Source of the DNA: Diplonema japonicum
Lineage: Eukaryota > Euglenozoa > Diplonemea > Diplonemida > Diplonemidae
Reading direction: 5' to 3'
Assembly (NCBI GenBank): GCA_964019335.1
Contig: OZ025742.1
Location: 248,001 to 312,000, forward strand
DNA length: 64,000 bases
Part shown: positions 18,258 to 28,997 of the stretch, piece by piece
Numbering within the stretch: position 1 is the stretch's first letter
How the letters are laid out: each line of letters opens with the position of its first letter
Notes under the pieces: model-generated
What the model was told of the DNA's origin: nothing
What the model saw: the letters and a program-made list of their open reading frames with translations, nothing else
Databases searched by the model: none
Translations under genes and position numbers: made by a program

Positions 18258-19772
18258 ATGAATGGAAAGAGAGAGGGATCAGGTGAAGAGGTGAACGATA
18301 TGACAGTGTTCGTGAAGACGGGAGGCGGGGTTCACGATGTGGAAGTGTCGGGGAAGGAGACGGTGGGGATCCTGTACAAGAAGGCGGGGTGTGCTGCTGG
18401 TTTACTCGAAGGCAAGTTCGAACTGGTTTGGGAGGGAGAGGTCCTGGACAGGAACGGGGGTGAAGATATCCAGGAACTCGGGCTCGTGGAGGGCAGCGTG
18501 GTCCATGTGGAGGCGAAGATGAGAACCGTTCAGCTGGAGGAGCTTGAGAGCTCAGAAGTGGTTTCAGAGCTTGAGGAGCTTGTGACAGCTGACCCTGAGC
18601 TGGTTCTGGTGGTGGAGGTGGGGAACTCGCCAGCTGTCGAAGTCTTGTCCATGAAGACGACGGTCCTTCCTTCCGGACTTCGGTTCCTCGTTGTCACCGA
18701 CTCCACAGGCTGTGTTACAAGGATAGGCTCTAGGTTTCTTGAAGAGTGCGACCACCTGACGTCTGTTGATCTCATCCTCCCCAATGTTTCCACCATTGAT
18801 GAAAATCTTTTATATGGGTGCAAAAATCTAGAAACCATCAACTTGAATGCGATGACCAATCTTTCTTCCATTGGTGATGGCTTCTTGTTTGGGTGCGAAA
18901 AACTAGAAACCATCGACTTGAATGCGATGACCAATCTTTCTTCCATTGGTGATCGCTTCTTGTTTGGGTGCGTAAAACTAGAAACCATCAACTTGAATGC
19001 GATGACCAATCTTTCTTCCATTGGTAATCGCTTCTTGTTTGGGTGCGTAAAACTAGAAACCATCAACTTGAATGCGATGACCAATCTTTCTTCCATTGGT
19101 CATTACTTCTTGTCTGGGTGCGTAAAACTAGAAACCATCAACTTGAATGCGATGACCAATCTTTCTTCCATTGGTGATGGCTTCTTGGAAGGGTGCGTAA
19201 AACTAGAAACCATCAACTTGAATGCGATGACCAATCTTTCTTCTATTGGTGATGGCTTCTTGGAAGGGTGCGTAAAACTAGAAACCATCAACTTGAATGC
19301 GATGACCAATCTTTCTTACATTGGTGATCACTTCTTAGAAGGGTGCGAAAAACTAGAAACCATCGACTTGAATGCGATGACCAATCTTTCTTCCATTGGT
19401 GATTGCTTCTTGTCTGAGTGCGTAAAACTAGAAACCATCAACTTGAATGCGATGACCAATCTTTCTTCTATTGGTGATTACTTCTTGGAGGGGTGCGAAA
19501 AACTAGAAACCATCGACTTGAATGCGATGACCAATCTTTCTTCCATTGGTGATCGCTTCTTGGAAGGGTGCGTAAAACTAGAAACCATCAACTTGAATGC
19601 GATGACCAATCTTTCTTCCATTGGTGATCGCTTCTTGTTTGGGTGCGAAAAACTAGAAACCATCGACTTGAATACGTTGACCAATCTTTCTTCCATTGGT
19701 GATGGCTTCTTGTCTGGGTGCGTAAAACTAGAATCTGTCGACTTGAATTTAAAAAGAAAAGTCGGTGTTTAG
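18258..19772 (+). CDS. LRR4: ubiquitin-like domain plus 12 LRRs (shortest intact member)
   Basis: The protein has 504 residues: the 190-residue N-terminal part (ubiquitin-like domain 15-86, acidic linker, cap repeat), 12 repeats and the tail KRKVGV. The intact paralogues with the same tail are longer by exactly 5, 6, 10 and 13 repeats of 25 residues. One repeat carries the rare LSYIG variant also found in LRR2, LRR6 and LRR7. The ATG follows a poly-A leader that is longer than in LRR2. The last repeats (DRFLFGCEK, NTLT, DGFLSGCVK) are shared with most paralogues, so the 3' end of the array is more stable than the middle. Confidence 0.85.
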   Translation: MNGKREGSGEEVNDMTVFVKTGGGVHDVEVSGKETVGILYKKAGCAAGLLEGKFELVWEGEVLDRNGGEDIQELGLVEGSVVHVEAKMRTVQLEELESSEVVSELEELVTADPELVLVVEVGNSPAVEVLSMKTTVLPSGLRFLVVTDSTGCVTRIGSRFLEECDHLTSVDLILPNVSTIDENLLYGCKNLETINLNAMTNLSSIGDGFLFGCEKLETIDLNAMTNLSSIGDRFLFGCVKLETINLNAMTNLSSIGNRFLFGCVKLETINLNAMTNLSSIGHYFLSGCVKLETINLNAMTNLSSIGDGFLEGCVKLETINLNAMTNLSSIGDGFLEGCVKLETINLNAMTNLSYIGDHFLEGCEKLETIDLNAMTNLSSIGDCFLSECVKLETINLNAMTNLSSIGDYFLEGCEKLETIDLNAMTNLSSIGDRFLEGCVKLETINLNAMTNLSSIGDRFLFGCEKLETIDLNTLTNLSSIGDGFLSGCVKLESVDLNLKRKVGV

Positions 19773-20930
19773 AAGAAGAAGAAAAAAAGAGGGGAAAGAA
19801 AGAAGAAAAAAGAACACCCTGGCACTGAGAAACATCTTTGTGGAAAAACCAACGGAAAGCAATGCAATACCACGAAGACACAGGGGACCTGCTTCCCTCC
19901 GCAACAACTCCACAACAACCATCTAACCTGCTGAAGTAGCATGCCGATCGGAAGGCGGCTGAGGCACTTGTCATTTAATCAGAATCCCGAGATCCCATCC
20001 CTGATCCCCAAATAGAGAGTGTACCATCCTGTTTCTCGAGGAAACAGAGAACCTACCCCCTCCCCACCACAGCACCCGACCAATCAGATGCAGCAGTGTG
20101 AAAAAAAAAAAGCCCCCCTCTCCCCAAACAAAACAAACAAACAAACATTTCCCCACCCCCGATAACGTATAATTAAGAAAAGTATGGGGGGGAAAGGATA
20201 CTGAGGTGCGGCACCCTTAGTAGCCAAAAAAAAAAAGAAAGTGTAAAGTGTTAAACAGCCAGCAAAGCTTGTGGAAAGAGAACACCAAGAAAAAAAAAGA
20301 GAGAGAAAAAAAGACCAGGACCACCCCCGATAACGTATAATTAAGAATAAAAATTGTGGGGGGGGAAGGATACTGAGGTCTGGCACCAGCGGATGAGGAT
20401 GCGGGAAAGGGGGTTGCACTGCTTTCCCTGCCAAAGCTAGTCGAGGGTGCACACCTTGCGACATATGGGGCCCGACGGCACATGGTGACGACAGGAGACC
20501 ACTTTTCTCCTCGAGCCAAACAGCCCCTTACCTTGCATGACTCCATGTAATGTTCCTCGCCCAGATGCCGTCCATCTCATCACGACAAACAGCCACCGCA
20601 GGCACCAGACAGCAACCGCAGTACGGTGACCGATTAGTGTGGATTTCTACTTGAACAGTGAACACTCCCCTATGTGCACTGAAGCTTTATCGATTTTTTT
20701 AATTTTTTTTATTTGCTTCCAAGCTTTCTCTTGAAACTTTTGATTGTTACCTCAAGTTAGTTACCGTTCTTACTGAGCGCCGTTTGACTTTGTCACCTTG
20801 ATGTTAAAAGATCGACCTTTTTTTTTCTTCTTCTTTTTTTATTTTTTATTTTCTTCTGATGACCGTGGTGGTCGAGCTTTCTTTACCTCTCCACTTTCGG
20901 GGCGAAGTTTAACAAGGGTGACCGCTGTGT
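19773..20930. other. LRR4 3' spacer, duplicate of 2115-3270
   Basis: There is no gene. It is nearly base-for-base the same as the spacer after LRR1, including two ATAACGTATAATTAAG-type motifs (about 20151-20222 and 20325-20393) and the ACCGTTCTTACTGAGCGCC block (20764). It starts a segmental duplication that runs to the LRR5 start. Confidence 0.75.
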
Positions 20931-21099
20931 CACATTCCGCATGGCACCACTAAAATCGAGTCCCCCCTCCCCCTTCTTTTTTCCAGTGTGTCTTCTCTTT
21001 TTGTTGTTCTTCTTTCACAAGCATTATTATTGTGCGCCTGTGGTGTGGGTTTACCTTCAACACGAATACAGGGGGTGGGGGAAGAAGAAGAAAAAAAAA

Positions 21100-22221
21100 A
21101 TGGCGCCGGTGGGAGCATCAACGCCAACACAGTGCAAGTACCTGCCGATTTGGCATCAGAGGATAATGGAAGAGTCGGAGCTAAGCCGGGAGAAGAAGAA
21201 CAAAATGCTCATATTTTTCAAGGGGCTGTTGGTGGCTCTCCTGCGGTGCAAACCGCGCAACCCCATCAGCTTCTGTGAGAAGTACGTTGAAGAAAAAGTA
21301 GAAGGCGACGAACTAGAAACCAGCCTGTGCAGAAGCTGGAGGGGAGACTTCAACACCTACGACTTCACCAGAGACACCTCAGACGTGTTCCAAGTAAATA
21401 ACCGAGATGTCTATGGGGAGTACGAGACTATTAGAAAAACCCTCGACTTCAACTACCACGGTAACTACTCAAAAACCCGACAAGCAGTCCAAGACATAGC
21501 GGTCTCCGACGTTGTCCTGGGCGGTGAACTCAAATCCGAACCCTGGCTCGTCTACACAGCAGGAGCAATGGGGGCTGGGAAGTCCCATGTTATCAGGTGG
21601 ATGTCCGACCACGGGTATTTCCCACTACCGGACATCGTTCAAATAGACCCCGATCGGTTCAAAGAAATGCTCCCAGAATGGCAGGGCTACGTGGAGCATG
21701 ACCCCATGCAAGCTGGGGGTAGAATGCGCAAGGAATCCGGGTATCTAGTTGAAATCGCACAGCACAAGGCAATGGACATGGGCAAGAACGTGTGGGTGGA
21801 CGGGTCCCTGCGGGACGGGGAGTGGTACGCAAGGCAGCTAAAGATCATCAAGGAAAAATACCCGCATTACAGGGTGGCCATCATACACGTGTTGGCGGAC
21901 TTCGACATCGTTGTGAACAGAGCAGATGAACGAGGGGTGTCGACTGGGAGGTACGTACCTGTTGAGGAGATCAAGGACAGTTTTGAAAGAGTCCCTCTTG
22001 TTGTTGAGGAACTCTCAAAGTTGTGCGATTTCGTTGCGCACATCCGTAACAACCCCAGAGCACTGGCTAGGGTTGAGCTGCACACCGCATGCATTAAGGA
22101 CACAACGTGGAACGCAAACGCGGCCGAGGTGCACCCTGTCACTGGTCTCCTTTACCTCTTTTATTGTTGCGTGGTTTATTTTGTCTTGAAACTACATTTC
22201 GCGTTAAAATTTTTGTTTTAA
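21100..22221 (+). pseudogene. Zeta-toxin-like kinase, truncated copy B (glutaredoxin domain lost)
   Basis: The ATG at 21100 corresponds to that of the intact copy. It keeps the complete zeta-type kinase region: P-loop GAMGAGKS, IDPDRF, VDGSLRDGEW and the Arg-containing NRADERGVSTGRY. After the codons for HIRNN (22053) the sequence switches from the glutaredoxin linker to the same repeat-derived tail as copy A and stops at 22221. Unlike copy A the kinase domain is whole, so a protein of 373 residues with phosphotransferase activity but no redox domain is conceivable. Whether it is expressed is unknown; a pseudogene or a stand-alone kinase are both possible. Confidence 0.65.
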
Positions 22222-22465
22222 TTGAAACCGGCAGGGTTGGCTTAAAATGAAATCAGATGGTCAAAATAGCAGCGAAAACGTGAGTCTCCCCCGACTGGTC
22301 AGATAAAGAGGAAAAAGACGATGAGGCGGTCAAAGAGGGGCCGGAAACGATGCTTGGGTGGGAGAAATACTCCCAAAGGCCTGAAACATATCATTTCCGT
22401 GAAAAGGTGGGCTTAGGACACCTCTAGGTGAAGCGGCCAATGAGGAGGGTGTTTTTAATCTTTTT

Positions 22466-23390
22466 TTGTTACACACGCTCATAGTTTCTTCCACGAACGG
22501 TCGTTTCGGTTCAAAAAAACAGCGGAATCTGAATCTTTCCATCCCAGAGTACAAAATTTGGCTTGGGTTGGTCCTGTTAATGGGTTTACACCCGGCACCG
22601 AATATGAAAAGCTACTGGGCAACAGATTCTATTTTAGCCATCCCGGCTTTTGAGAAAATGAGCAAACCGATTCGTTGACATACAGCGCTACCTCACCTTT
22701 GACAACCTGGAAAACATCAGTAAGGCTTGAAACTGCGCCTCATGCACAGGTTTCTTGACATCATTGTCAACCGGTGTAGGACTGTGCGGACCCCTGGCAA
22801 GTGGTTGTCTGTTGACGACAGTGTTATCCCGACAACAATAAAAGTCATGGCACCACGAAAAAAAAACAACTCGGTGGGCATCAAGGTAATCGCTACATGC
22901 GACTCATAAAACGGTTACCTGGCGAATTTCAACATTTTCAGCAAGAAGTCCACAACACAGGACCTAGTCATGCATACTGTCGACTCCTATGGGTTTGCTG
23001 TCGACCCCTGACCGGCAAGACCAGCTCCAGGGGACTGGAGTTTGGCATATGAAAACCCGGAAGTAGTCGTTATTTATTGGGTTCTGGAAAGCTGTGTTGC
23101 CAACTCCTCCATAATCTGGAAGAAGAGCAGGGAATGTGGCAAAAATTATGGCTTCCCGAGCTTCAAAGAAGAACTTGTTGGCAAGCTTCTCACCCATGCC
23201 AGGTGCAAACGTGGTGCCCCTGTTGCAACCCCCCCTTATGCAAAACGTGTTTTTTACCCTTGCATGCTACCCCAGCTGGAAAAAAAACTCACAAGTTGCT
23301 TTTTTCATCCCACAGCCCCAAAAAGTCTCCAGACTGACCTCAATCCTAGAGTTCAGGGCACCAAATAGGGCTGAATGCTGCCTTTTTTAG
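22466..23390 (+). mobile_element. PiggyBac-family transposase relic, sense copy B
   Basis: This is the duplicate of the relic at 4566-5490, with the same three fragments (22466-22678, 22727-22909, 23042-23200) and the same stops. Because it was copied with its surroundings, it marks segmental duplication rather than independent transposition. Confidence 0.65.
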
Positions 23391-23599
23391 CCCAGCCATA
23401 ACTCCACGGACCCCCCACGACAAGACCCCCCAAAATCGGACATAAAAAGTACACCCTCAACCCCCCTCTTACACACATAGTTAAGTGTTCTCATCTGAAT
23501 CTGGCACCTGGAATTGAAAATTTTAGTACCGTTTACCCTTTCCTTGCACCTTCCTATGGTTGCATGCTGCCCTTTTTTTTGAGTATTTAAAGCAACAAC

Positions 23600-24028
23600 G
23601 AATGTGTCCTACCATCGCAGCACCCACCTTCTCACGGAGGTGATGCCGTTGATCGGCGATCTCATCTACGGCAACAACGGGCGGAGGTGGGCCGCCTGAG
23701 GCACAGGTTGTTCTTCTCACACCACCCGCGCGCCCACTCGTAGCCCAGGTCGTCGTCCGTGAGCTGCTGGCAGGAGATTGCAAGCCCTTGGGCGAGGCTT
23801 GAAACCCTGCGGTAGCTCAACGGGGCGCCGGCCTGTATCTGCTCCTTCACTGTTTCCCGCGGAGCAGCCTGTCTGTCTCACTTCTGAGGGTGGGCGGGCG
23901 ACCGGCCGTTCTTTTCGGTGCAGACTCTTCCTCCCACCCCCACCATGGGCTATCTCGCGGGATCGCTTGTGTAGCTTAGCTGCGACATCCTGTTTCGCCT
24001 GGTCAGCAACCGGCAGCCTTCGAGACAA
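23600..24028 (-). mobile_element. pogo/Tc5-like transposase fragment, copy 2
   Basis: It is the same as 5700-6128, with the LRRPTS motif in the minus-strand frame 23662-23850, and lies directly upstream of the LRR5 leader. Confidence 0.5.
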
Positions 24029-24096
24029 AGCACACAGGGAAAATACATTAGAAAAAAAGAAAAAGAAAGAAAAAAAAAAAACAATATTAAAAGAAC

Positions 24097-25986
24097 ATGA
24101 ATGGAAAGAGAGAGGGATCAGGTGAAGAGGTGAACGATATGACAGTGTTCGTGAAGACGGGAGGCGGGGTTCACGATGTGGAAGTGTCGGGGAAGGAGAC
24201 GGTGGGGATCCTGTACAAGAAGGCGGGGTGTGCTGCTGGTTTACTCGAAGGCAAGTTCGAACTGGTTTGGGAGGGAGAGGTCCTGGACAGGAACGGGGGT
24301 GAAGATATCCAGGAACTCGGGCTCGTGGAGGGCAGCGTGGTCCATGTGGAGGCGAAGATGAGAACCGTTCAGTTGGAGGAGCTTGAGAGCTCAGAAGTGG
24401 TTTCAGAGCTTGAGGAGCTTGTGACAGCTGACCCTGAGCTGGTTCTGGTGGTGGAGGTGGGGAACTCGCCAGCTGTCGAAGTCTTGTCCATGAAGACGAC
24501 GGTCCTTCCTTCCGGACTTCGGTTCCTCGTTGTCACCGACTCCACAGGCTGTGTTACAAGGATAGGCTCTTGGTTTCTTGAAGAGTGCGACCACCTGACG
24601 TCTGTTGATCTCATCCTCCCCAATGTTTCCACCATTGATGAAAATCTTTTATATGGGTGCAAAAATCTAGAAACCATCAACTTGAATGCGATGACCAATC
24701 TTTCTTCTATTGGTGATCACTTCTTGTTTGGGTGCAGAAAACTAGAAACCATCAACTTGAATGCGATGACCAATCTTTCTTCCATTGGTAATGGCTTCTT
24801 GTTTAGGTGCGTAAAACTAGAAACCATCGACTTGAATGCGATGACCAATCTTTCTTCTATTGGTGATTACTTCTTGTCTGGGTGCATAAAACTAGAAACC
24901 ATCAACTTGAATGCGATGACCAATCTTTCCTCTATTGGTGATTACTTCTTGTCTGAGTGCATAAAACTAGAAACCATCAACTTGAATGCGATGACCAATC
25001 TTTCTTCCATTGGTGATCGCTTCTTGTTTGGGTGCAAAAAACTAGAAACCATCGACTTGAATGCGATGACCAATCTTTCTTCCATTGGTAATCGCTTCTT
25101 GTTTAGGTGCGTAAAACTAGAAACCATCAACTTGAATGCGATGACCAATCTTTCTTCTATTGGTCATTACTTCTTGTCTGGGTGCGAAAAACTAGAAACC
25201 ATCGACTTGAATGCGATGACCAATCTTTCTTCCATTGGTAATCGCTTCTTGTTTGGGTGCGAAAAACTAGAAACCATCGACTTGAATGCGATGACCAATC
25301 TTTCTTCTATTGGTGATGACTTCTTGTTTGGGTGCGTAAAACTAGAAACCATCAACTTGAATGCGATGACCAATCTTTCTTCTATTGGTCATTACTTCTT
25401 GTCTGGGTGCGAAAAACTAGAAACCATCGACTTGAATGCGATGACCAATCTTTCTTCCATTGGTAATCGCTTCTTGTTTGGGTGCGAAAAACTAGAAACC
25501 ATCGACTTGAATGCGATGACCAATCTTTCTTCTATTGGTGATGACTTCTTGTTTGGGTGCGTAAAACTAGAAACCATCAACTTGAATGCGATGACCAATC
25601 TTTCTTCTATTGGTCATTACTTCTTGTCTGGGTGCGAAAAACTAGAAACCATCAACTTGAATGCGATGACCAATCTTTCTTCTATTGGTGATTACTTCTT
25701 GGAGGGGTGCGAAAAACTAGAAACCATCGACTTGAATGCGATGACCAATCTTTCTTCCATTGGTGATCGCTTCTTGGAAGGGTGCGTAAAACTAGAAACC
25801 ATCAACTTGAATGCGATGACCAATCTTTCTTCCATTGGTGATCGCTTCTTGTTTGGGTGCGAAAAACTAGAAACCATCGACTTGAATACGTTGACCAATC
25901 TTTCTTCCATTGGTGATGGCTTCTTGTCTGGGTGCGTAAAACTAGAATCTGTCGACTTGAATTTAAAAAGAAAAGTCGGTGTTTAG
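24097..25986 (+). CDS. LRR5: ubiquitin-like domain plus 17 LRRs
   Basis: The protein has 629 residues with the family architecture: ubiquitin-like domain (15-86), acidic linker, cap, 17 repeats and the tail KRKVGV. The three-repeat set HYFLSGCEK, NRFLFGCEK, DDFLFGCVK occurs twice in tandem (225-bp period, about 25155-25600). The rare silent TCCTCT spelling of the Ser pair at about 24928 is otherwise seen only in LRR1, which marks exchange between genes. The start context and leader are those of LRR2. Confidence 0.85.
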   Translation: MNGKREGSGEEVNDMTVFVKTGGGVHDVEVSGKETVGILYKKAGCAAGLLEGKFELVWEGEVLDRNGGEDIQELGLVEGSVVHVEAKMRTVQLEELESSEVVSELEELVTADPELVLVVEVGNSPAVEVLSMKTTVLPSGLRFLVVTDSTGCVTRIGSWFLEECDHLTSVDLILPNVSTIDENLLYGCKNLETINLNAMTNLSSIGDHFLFGCRKLETINLNAMTNLSSIGNGFLFRCVKLETIDLNAMTNLSSIGDYFLSGCIKLETINLNAMTNLSSIGDYFLSECIKLETINLNAMTNLSSIGDRFLFGCKKLETIDLNAMTNLSSIGNRFLFRCVKLETINLNAMTNLSSIGHYFLSGCEKLETIDLNAMTNLSSIGNRFLFGCEKLETIDLNAMTNLSSIGDDFLFGCVKLETINLNAMTNLSSIGHYFLSGCEKLETIDLNAMTNLSSIGNRFLFGCEKLETIDLNAMTNLSSIGDDFLFGCVKLETINLNAMTNLSSIGHYFLSGCEKLETINLNAMTNLSSIGDYFLEGCEKLETIDLNAMTNLSSIGDRFLEGCVKLETINLNAMTNLSSIGDRFLFGCEKLETIDLNTLTNLSSIGDGFLSGCVKLESVDLNLKRKVGV

Positions 25987-26861
25987 AAGAAGAAGAAAAA
26001 AAGAGGGGAAAGAAAGAAGAAAAAAGAGCACCCTGGCACTGAGAAACATCTTTGTGGAAAAACCAACGAAAAGCAATCCAATACCTCGAAGACACCGGGG
26101 ACCTGCCCCCCTCCGCAACAACTCCACAACAACCATCTAACCTGCTGAAGTAGCATGCCGATCGGAAGGCGGCTGAGGCACTTGTCATTTAATCAGAATC
26201 CCGAGATCCCATCCCTGATCCCCAAATAGAGAGTGTACCATCCTGTTTCTCGCGGAAACAGAGAACCTACCCCCTCCCCACCACAGCACCCGACCAATCA
26301 GATGCAGCAGTGTGAAAAACCGGCACCCTTAGTAGCCAAGAAAAAAAAAAAAAAAAAAAAAACCCCACCCCCGATAACGTATAATTAAGAAAAAATATGG
26401 GGGGGAAAGGATACTGAGGTCCGGCACCCTTAGTAGCCAAAAAAAAAAGAAGTGTAAAGTGTTAAACAGCCAGCAAAGCTTGTGGAAAGAGAACACCAAG
26501 AAAAAAAAAGAGAGAGAAAAAAAGACCAGGACGCCCCCTCCCCGGTCGTGAGAGGCCTATGGGTGTGGCATGCCATGTCTGAAACCTTTAGCTCCCTTGA
26601 ATCACACCAGTGTGCGAGTTTGGCCCATTTTATTTTGGCACGTTGGCGATGGCTGTGGTGGTCGTCGCAAGAGCTCCTGTAGGAAGTATTGGACGATAAC
26701 AGTTAATGGCTTTCGTTTTTCTTCTTTTTTTCTTTTTTTTCTTCTTTTTCTTCTTAGTTTATCACCGTTCTTACTGAGCGCCATTTGACTTGTCACCTTG
26801 ATGTTAGAAGATCGACCTTTTTTTTTTTAATTTTTATTTATTTATTTTTTTTTTTTTTTTT
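25987..26861. other. LRR5 3' flank and shared blocks
   Basis: There is no gene. It has the conserved 3' flank, an A-run at 26341-26362, one ATAACGTATAATTAAG motif (26363-26430), then the GTGTAAAGTG, GTCGTGAGAGGCC and ACCGTTCTTACTGAGC blocks, ending in T-rich sequence. Confidence 0.6.
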
Positions 26862-27200
26862 TTACGTTTGGGTTCCCTTTCTGCATCTTTGTCCTCCCTT
26901 GCTGCCCCTGAGGCAATCAGCTTGTCGAACCTTCGTGTGGCCTACCTTTCTTAATAGATGCTTTACAGCTGCGTTCAACCCAATATCCATCGGTTGAACC
27001 ATGTAGGTGAACCGCTGCGCGACAGGACGGGATGGCCCCCCTGTGTCTTGAGCTACACGCAATATTGCCGAGAGGACATGCCTTTGCATACCTGGAAAAA
27101 CTGCAACGATACTCGGCTGTGGTGGTTGCTACCCAGTCCACGCACAACCAAGCTGATGGATTTGAAGGCCGCCTACACTTTCTTGAAGATGTTCGTTTCA
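26862..27200 (-). mobile_element. DDE_1 (pogo-like) transposase C-terminal relic
   Basis: The minus-strand frame 26862-27089 encodes FTYMVQPMDIGLNAAVKHLL. This resembles the THxLQPLDVGVNxxFK motif at the end of the catalytic domain in pogo/Tigger-type DDE_1 transposases. The upstream half is frameshifted (26917-27201). It could be the other end of the element whose HTH fragment is repeated at 5700, 23600 and 31835. The assignment rests on one short motif. Confidence 0.4.
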
Positions 27201-27335
27201 CAGTAGGTTTTTTTATTTTCTAGAGGTTCTTCTTCTTCATTTGACTCCTGCAGCCTTCGAGACAAAGCACACAGGGAAAATACATTAGAAAAAAAGAAAA
27301 AAAAAAAAAAAAAAAAAAAACAATATTAAAAGAAC

Positions 27336-28997
27336 ATGAATGGAAAGAGAGAGAGATCAGGTGAAGAGGTGAACGATATGACAGTGTTCGTGAAGACGGG
27401 AGGCGGGGTTCACGATGTGGAAGTGTCGGGGAAGGAGACGGTGGGGATCCTGTACAAGAAGGCGGGGTGTGCTGCTGGTTTACTCGAAGGCAAGTTCGAA
27501 CTGGTTTGGGAGGGAGAGGTCCTGGACAAGAACGGGGGTGAAGATATCCAGGAACTCGGGCTCGTGGAGGGCAGCGTGGTCCATGTGGAGGCGAAGATGA
27601 GAACCGTTCAGCTGGAGGAGCTTGAGAGCTCAGAAGTGGTTTCAGAGCTTGAGGAGCTTGTGACAGCTGACCCTGAGCTGGTTCTGGTGGTGGAGGTGGG
27701 GAACTCGCCAGCTGTCGAAGTCTTGTCCATGAAGACGACGGTCCTTCCTTCCGGACTTCGGTTCCTCGTTGTCACCGACTCCACAGGCTGTGTTACAAGG
27801 ATAGGCTCTAGGTTTCTTCAAGAGTGCGACCACCTGACGTCTGTTGATCTCATCCTCCCCAATGTTTCCACCATTGATGAAAATCTTTTATATGGGTGCA
27901 AAAATCTAGAAACCATCAACTTGAATGCGATGACCAATCTTTCTTCCATTGGTAATGGCTTCTTGTTTAGGTGCGTAAAACTAGAAACCATCGACTTGAA
28001 TGCGATGACCAATCTTTCTTCTATTGGTGATTACTTCTTGTCTGAGTGCATAAAACTAGAAACCATCAACTTGAATGCGATGACCAATCTTTCTTCCATT
28101 GGTGATCGCTTCTTGTTTGGGTGCAAAAAACTAGAAACCATCGACTTGAATGCGATGACCAATCTTTCTTCCATTGGTGATCGCTTCTTGTTTAGGTGCG
28201 TAAAACTAGAAACCATCAACTTGAATGCGATGACCAATCTTTCTTCTATTGGTGATTACTTCTTGTCTGAGTGCATAAAACTAGAAACCATCAACTTGAA
28301 TGCGATGACCAATCTTTCTTCCATTGGTGATGGCTTCTTGTTTGGGTGCGTAAAACTAGAAACCATCAACTTGAATGCGATGACCAATCTTTCTTCCATT
28401 GGTAATCGCTTCTTGTTTAGGTGCGTAAAACTAGAAACCATCAACTTGAATGCGATGACCAATCTTTCTTACATTGGTGATCGCTTCTTAGAAGGGTGCG
28501 AAAAACTAGAAACCATCGACTTGAATGCGATGACCAATCTTTCTTCCATTGGTAATCGCTTCTTGTTTTGGTGCGTAAAACTAGAAACCATCAACTTGAA
28601 TGCGATGACCAATCTTTCTTCTATTGGTGATTACTTCTTGGAGAGGTGCAAAAAACTAGAAACCATCGACTTGAATGCGATGACCAATCTTTCTTCCATT
28701 GGTGATAGCTTCTTGTTAGGGTGCGAAAAACTAGAAAGCATCGACTTGAATACGTTGACCAATCTTTCTTCCATTGGTGATGGCTTCTTGTCTGGGTGCA
28801 AAAAACTAGAAACCATCGACTTGAATGCGATGACCAATCTTTCTTCTACTGGTGATAGCTTCTTGGAAGGGTGCAAAAAACTAGAAACCATCAACTTGAA
28901 TGCGATGACCAATCTTTCTTCCATTGGTGATCGCTTCTTCTGGTCGTTGGTGCAAACTTGGAGGTCTTCCGTGCGGGCAAAGAAAGCCCCTGCTTGA
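27336..28997 (+). pseudogene. LRR6: ubiquitin-like/LRR gene interrupted in repeat 14
   Basis: It starts like its paralogues: ubiquitin-like domain at 15-86, linker and cap. It has 13 complete repeats and then breaks at about 28940 inside the 14th (SSIGDRFF), where unrelated GC-rich sequence takes over. The LRR frame continues for about 19 foreign codons to a stop at 28995-28997. The basic tail and the conserved 3' flank are missing, so the 3' part was replaced rather than merely interrupted. Rare variants LSYIG and SSTG are shared with LRR7. A truncated 553-residue protein could still be made, but it would lack the C-terminal cap and NLS-like tail. Confidence 0.8.
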
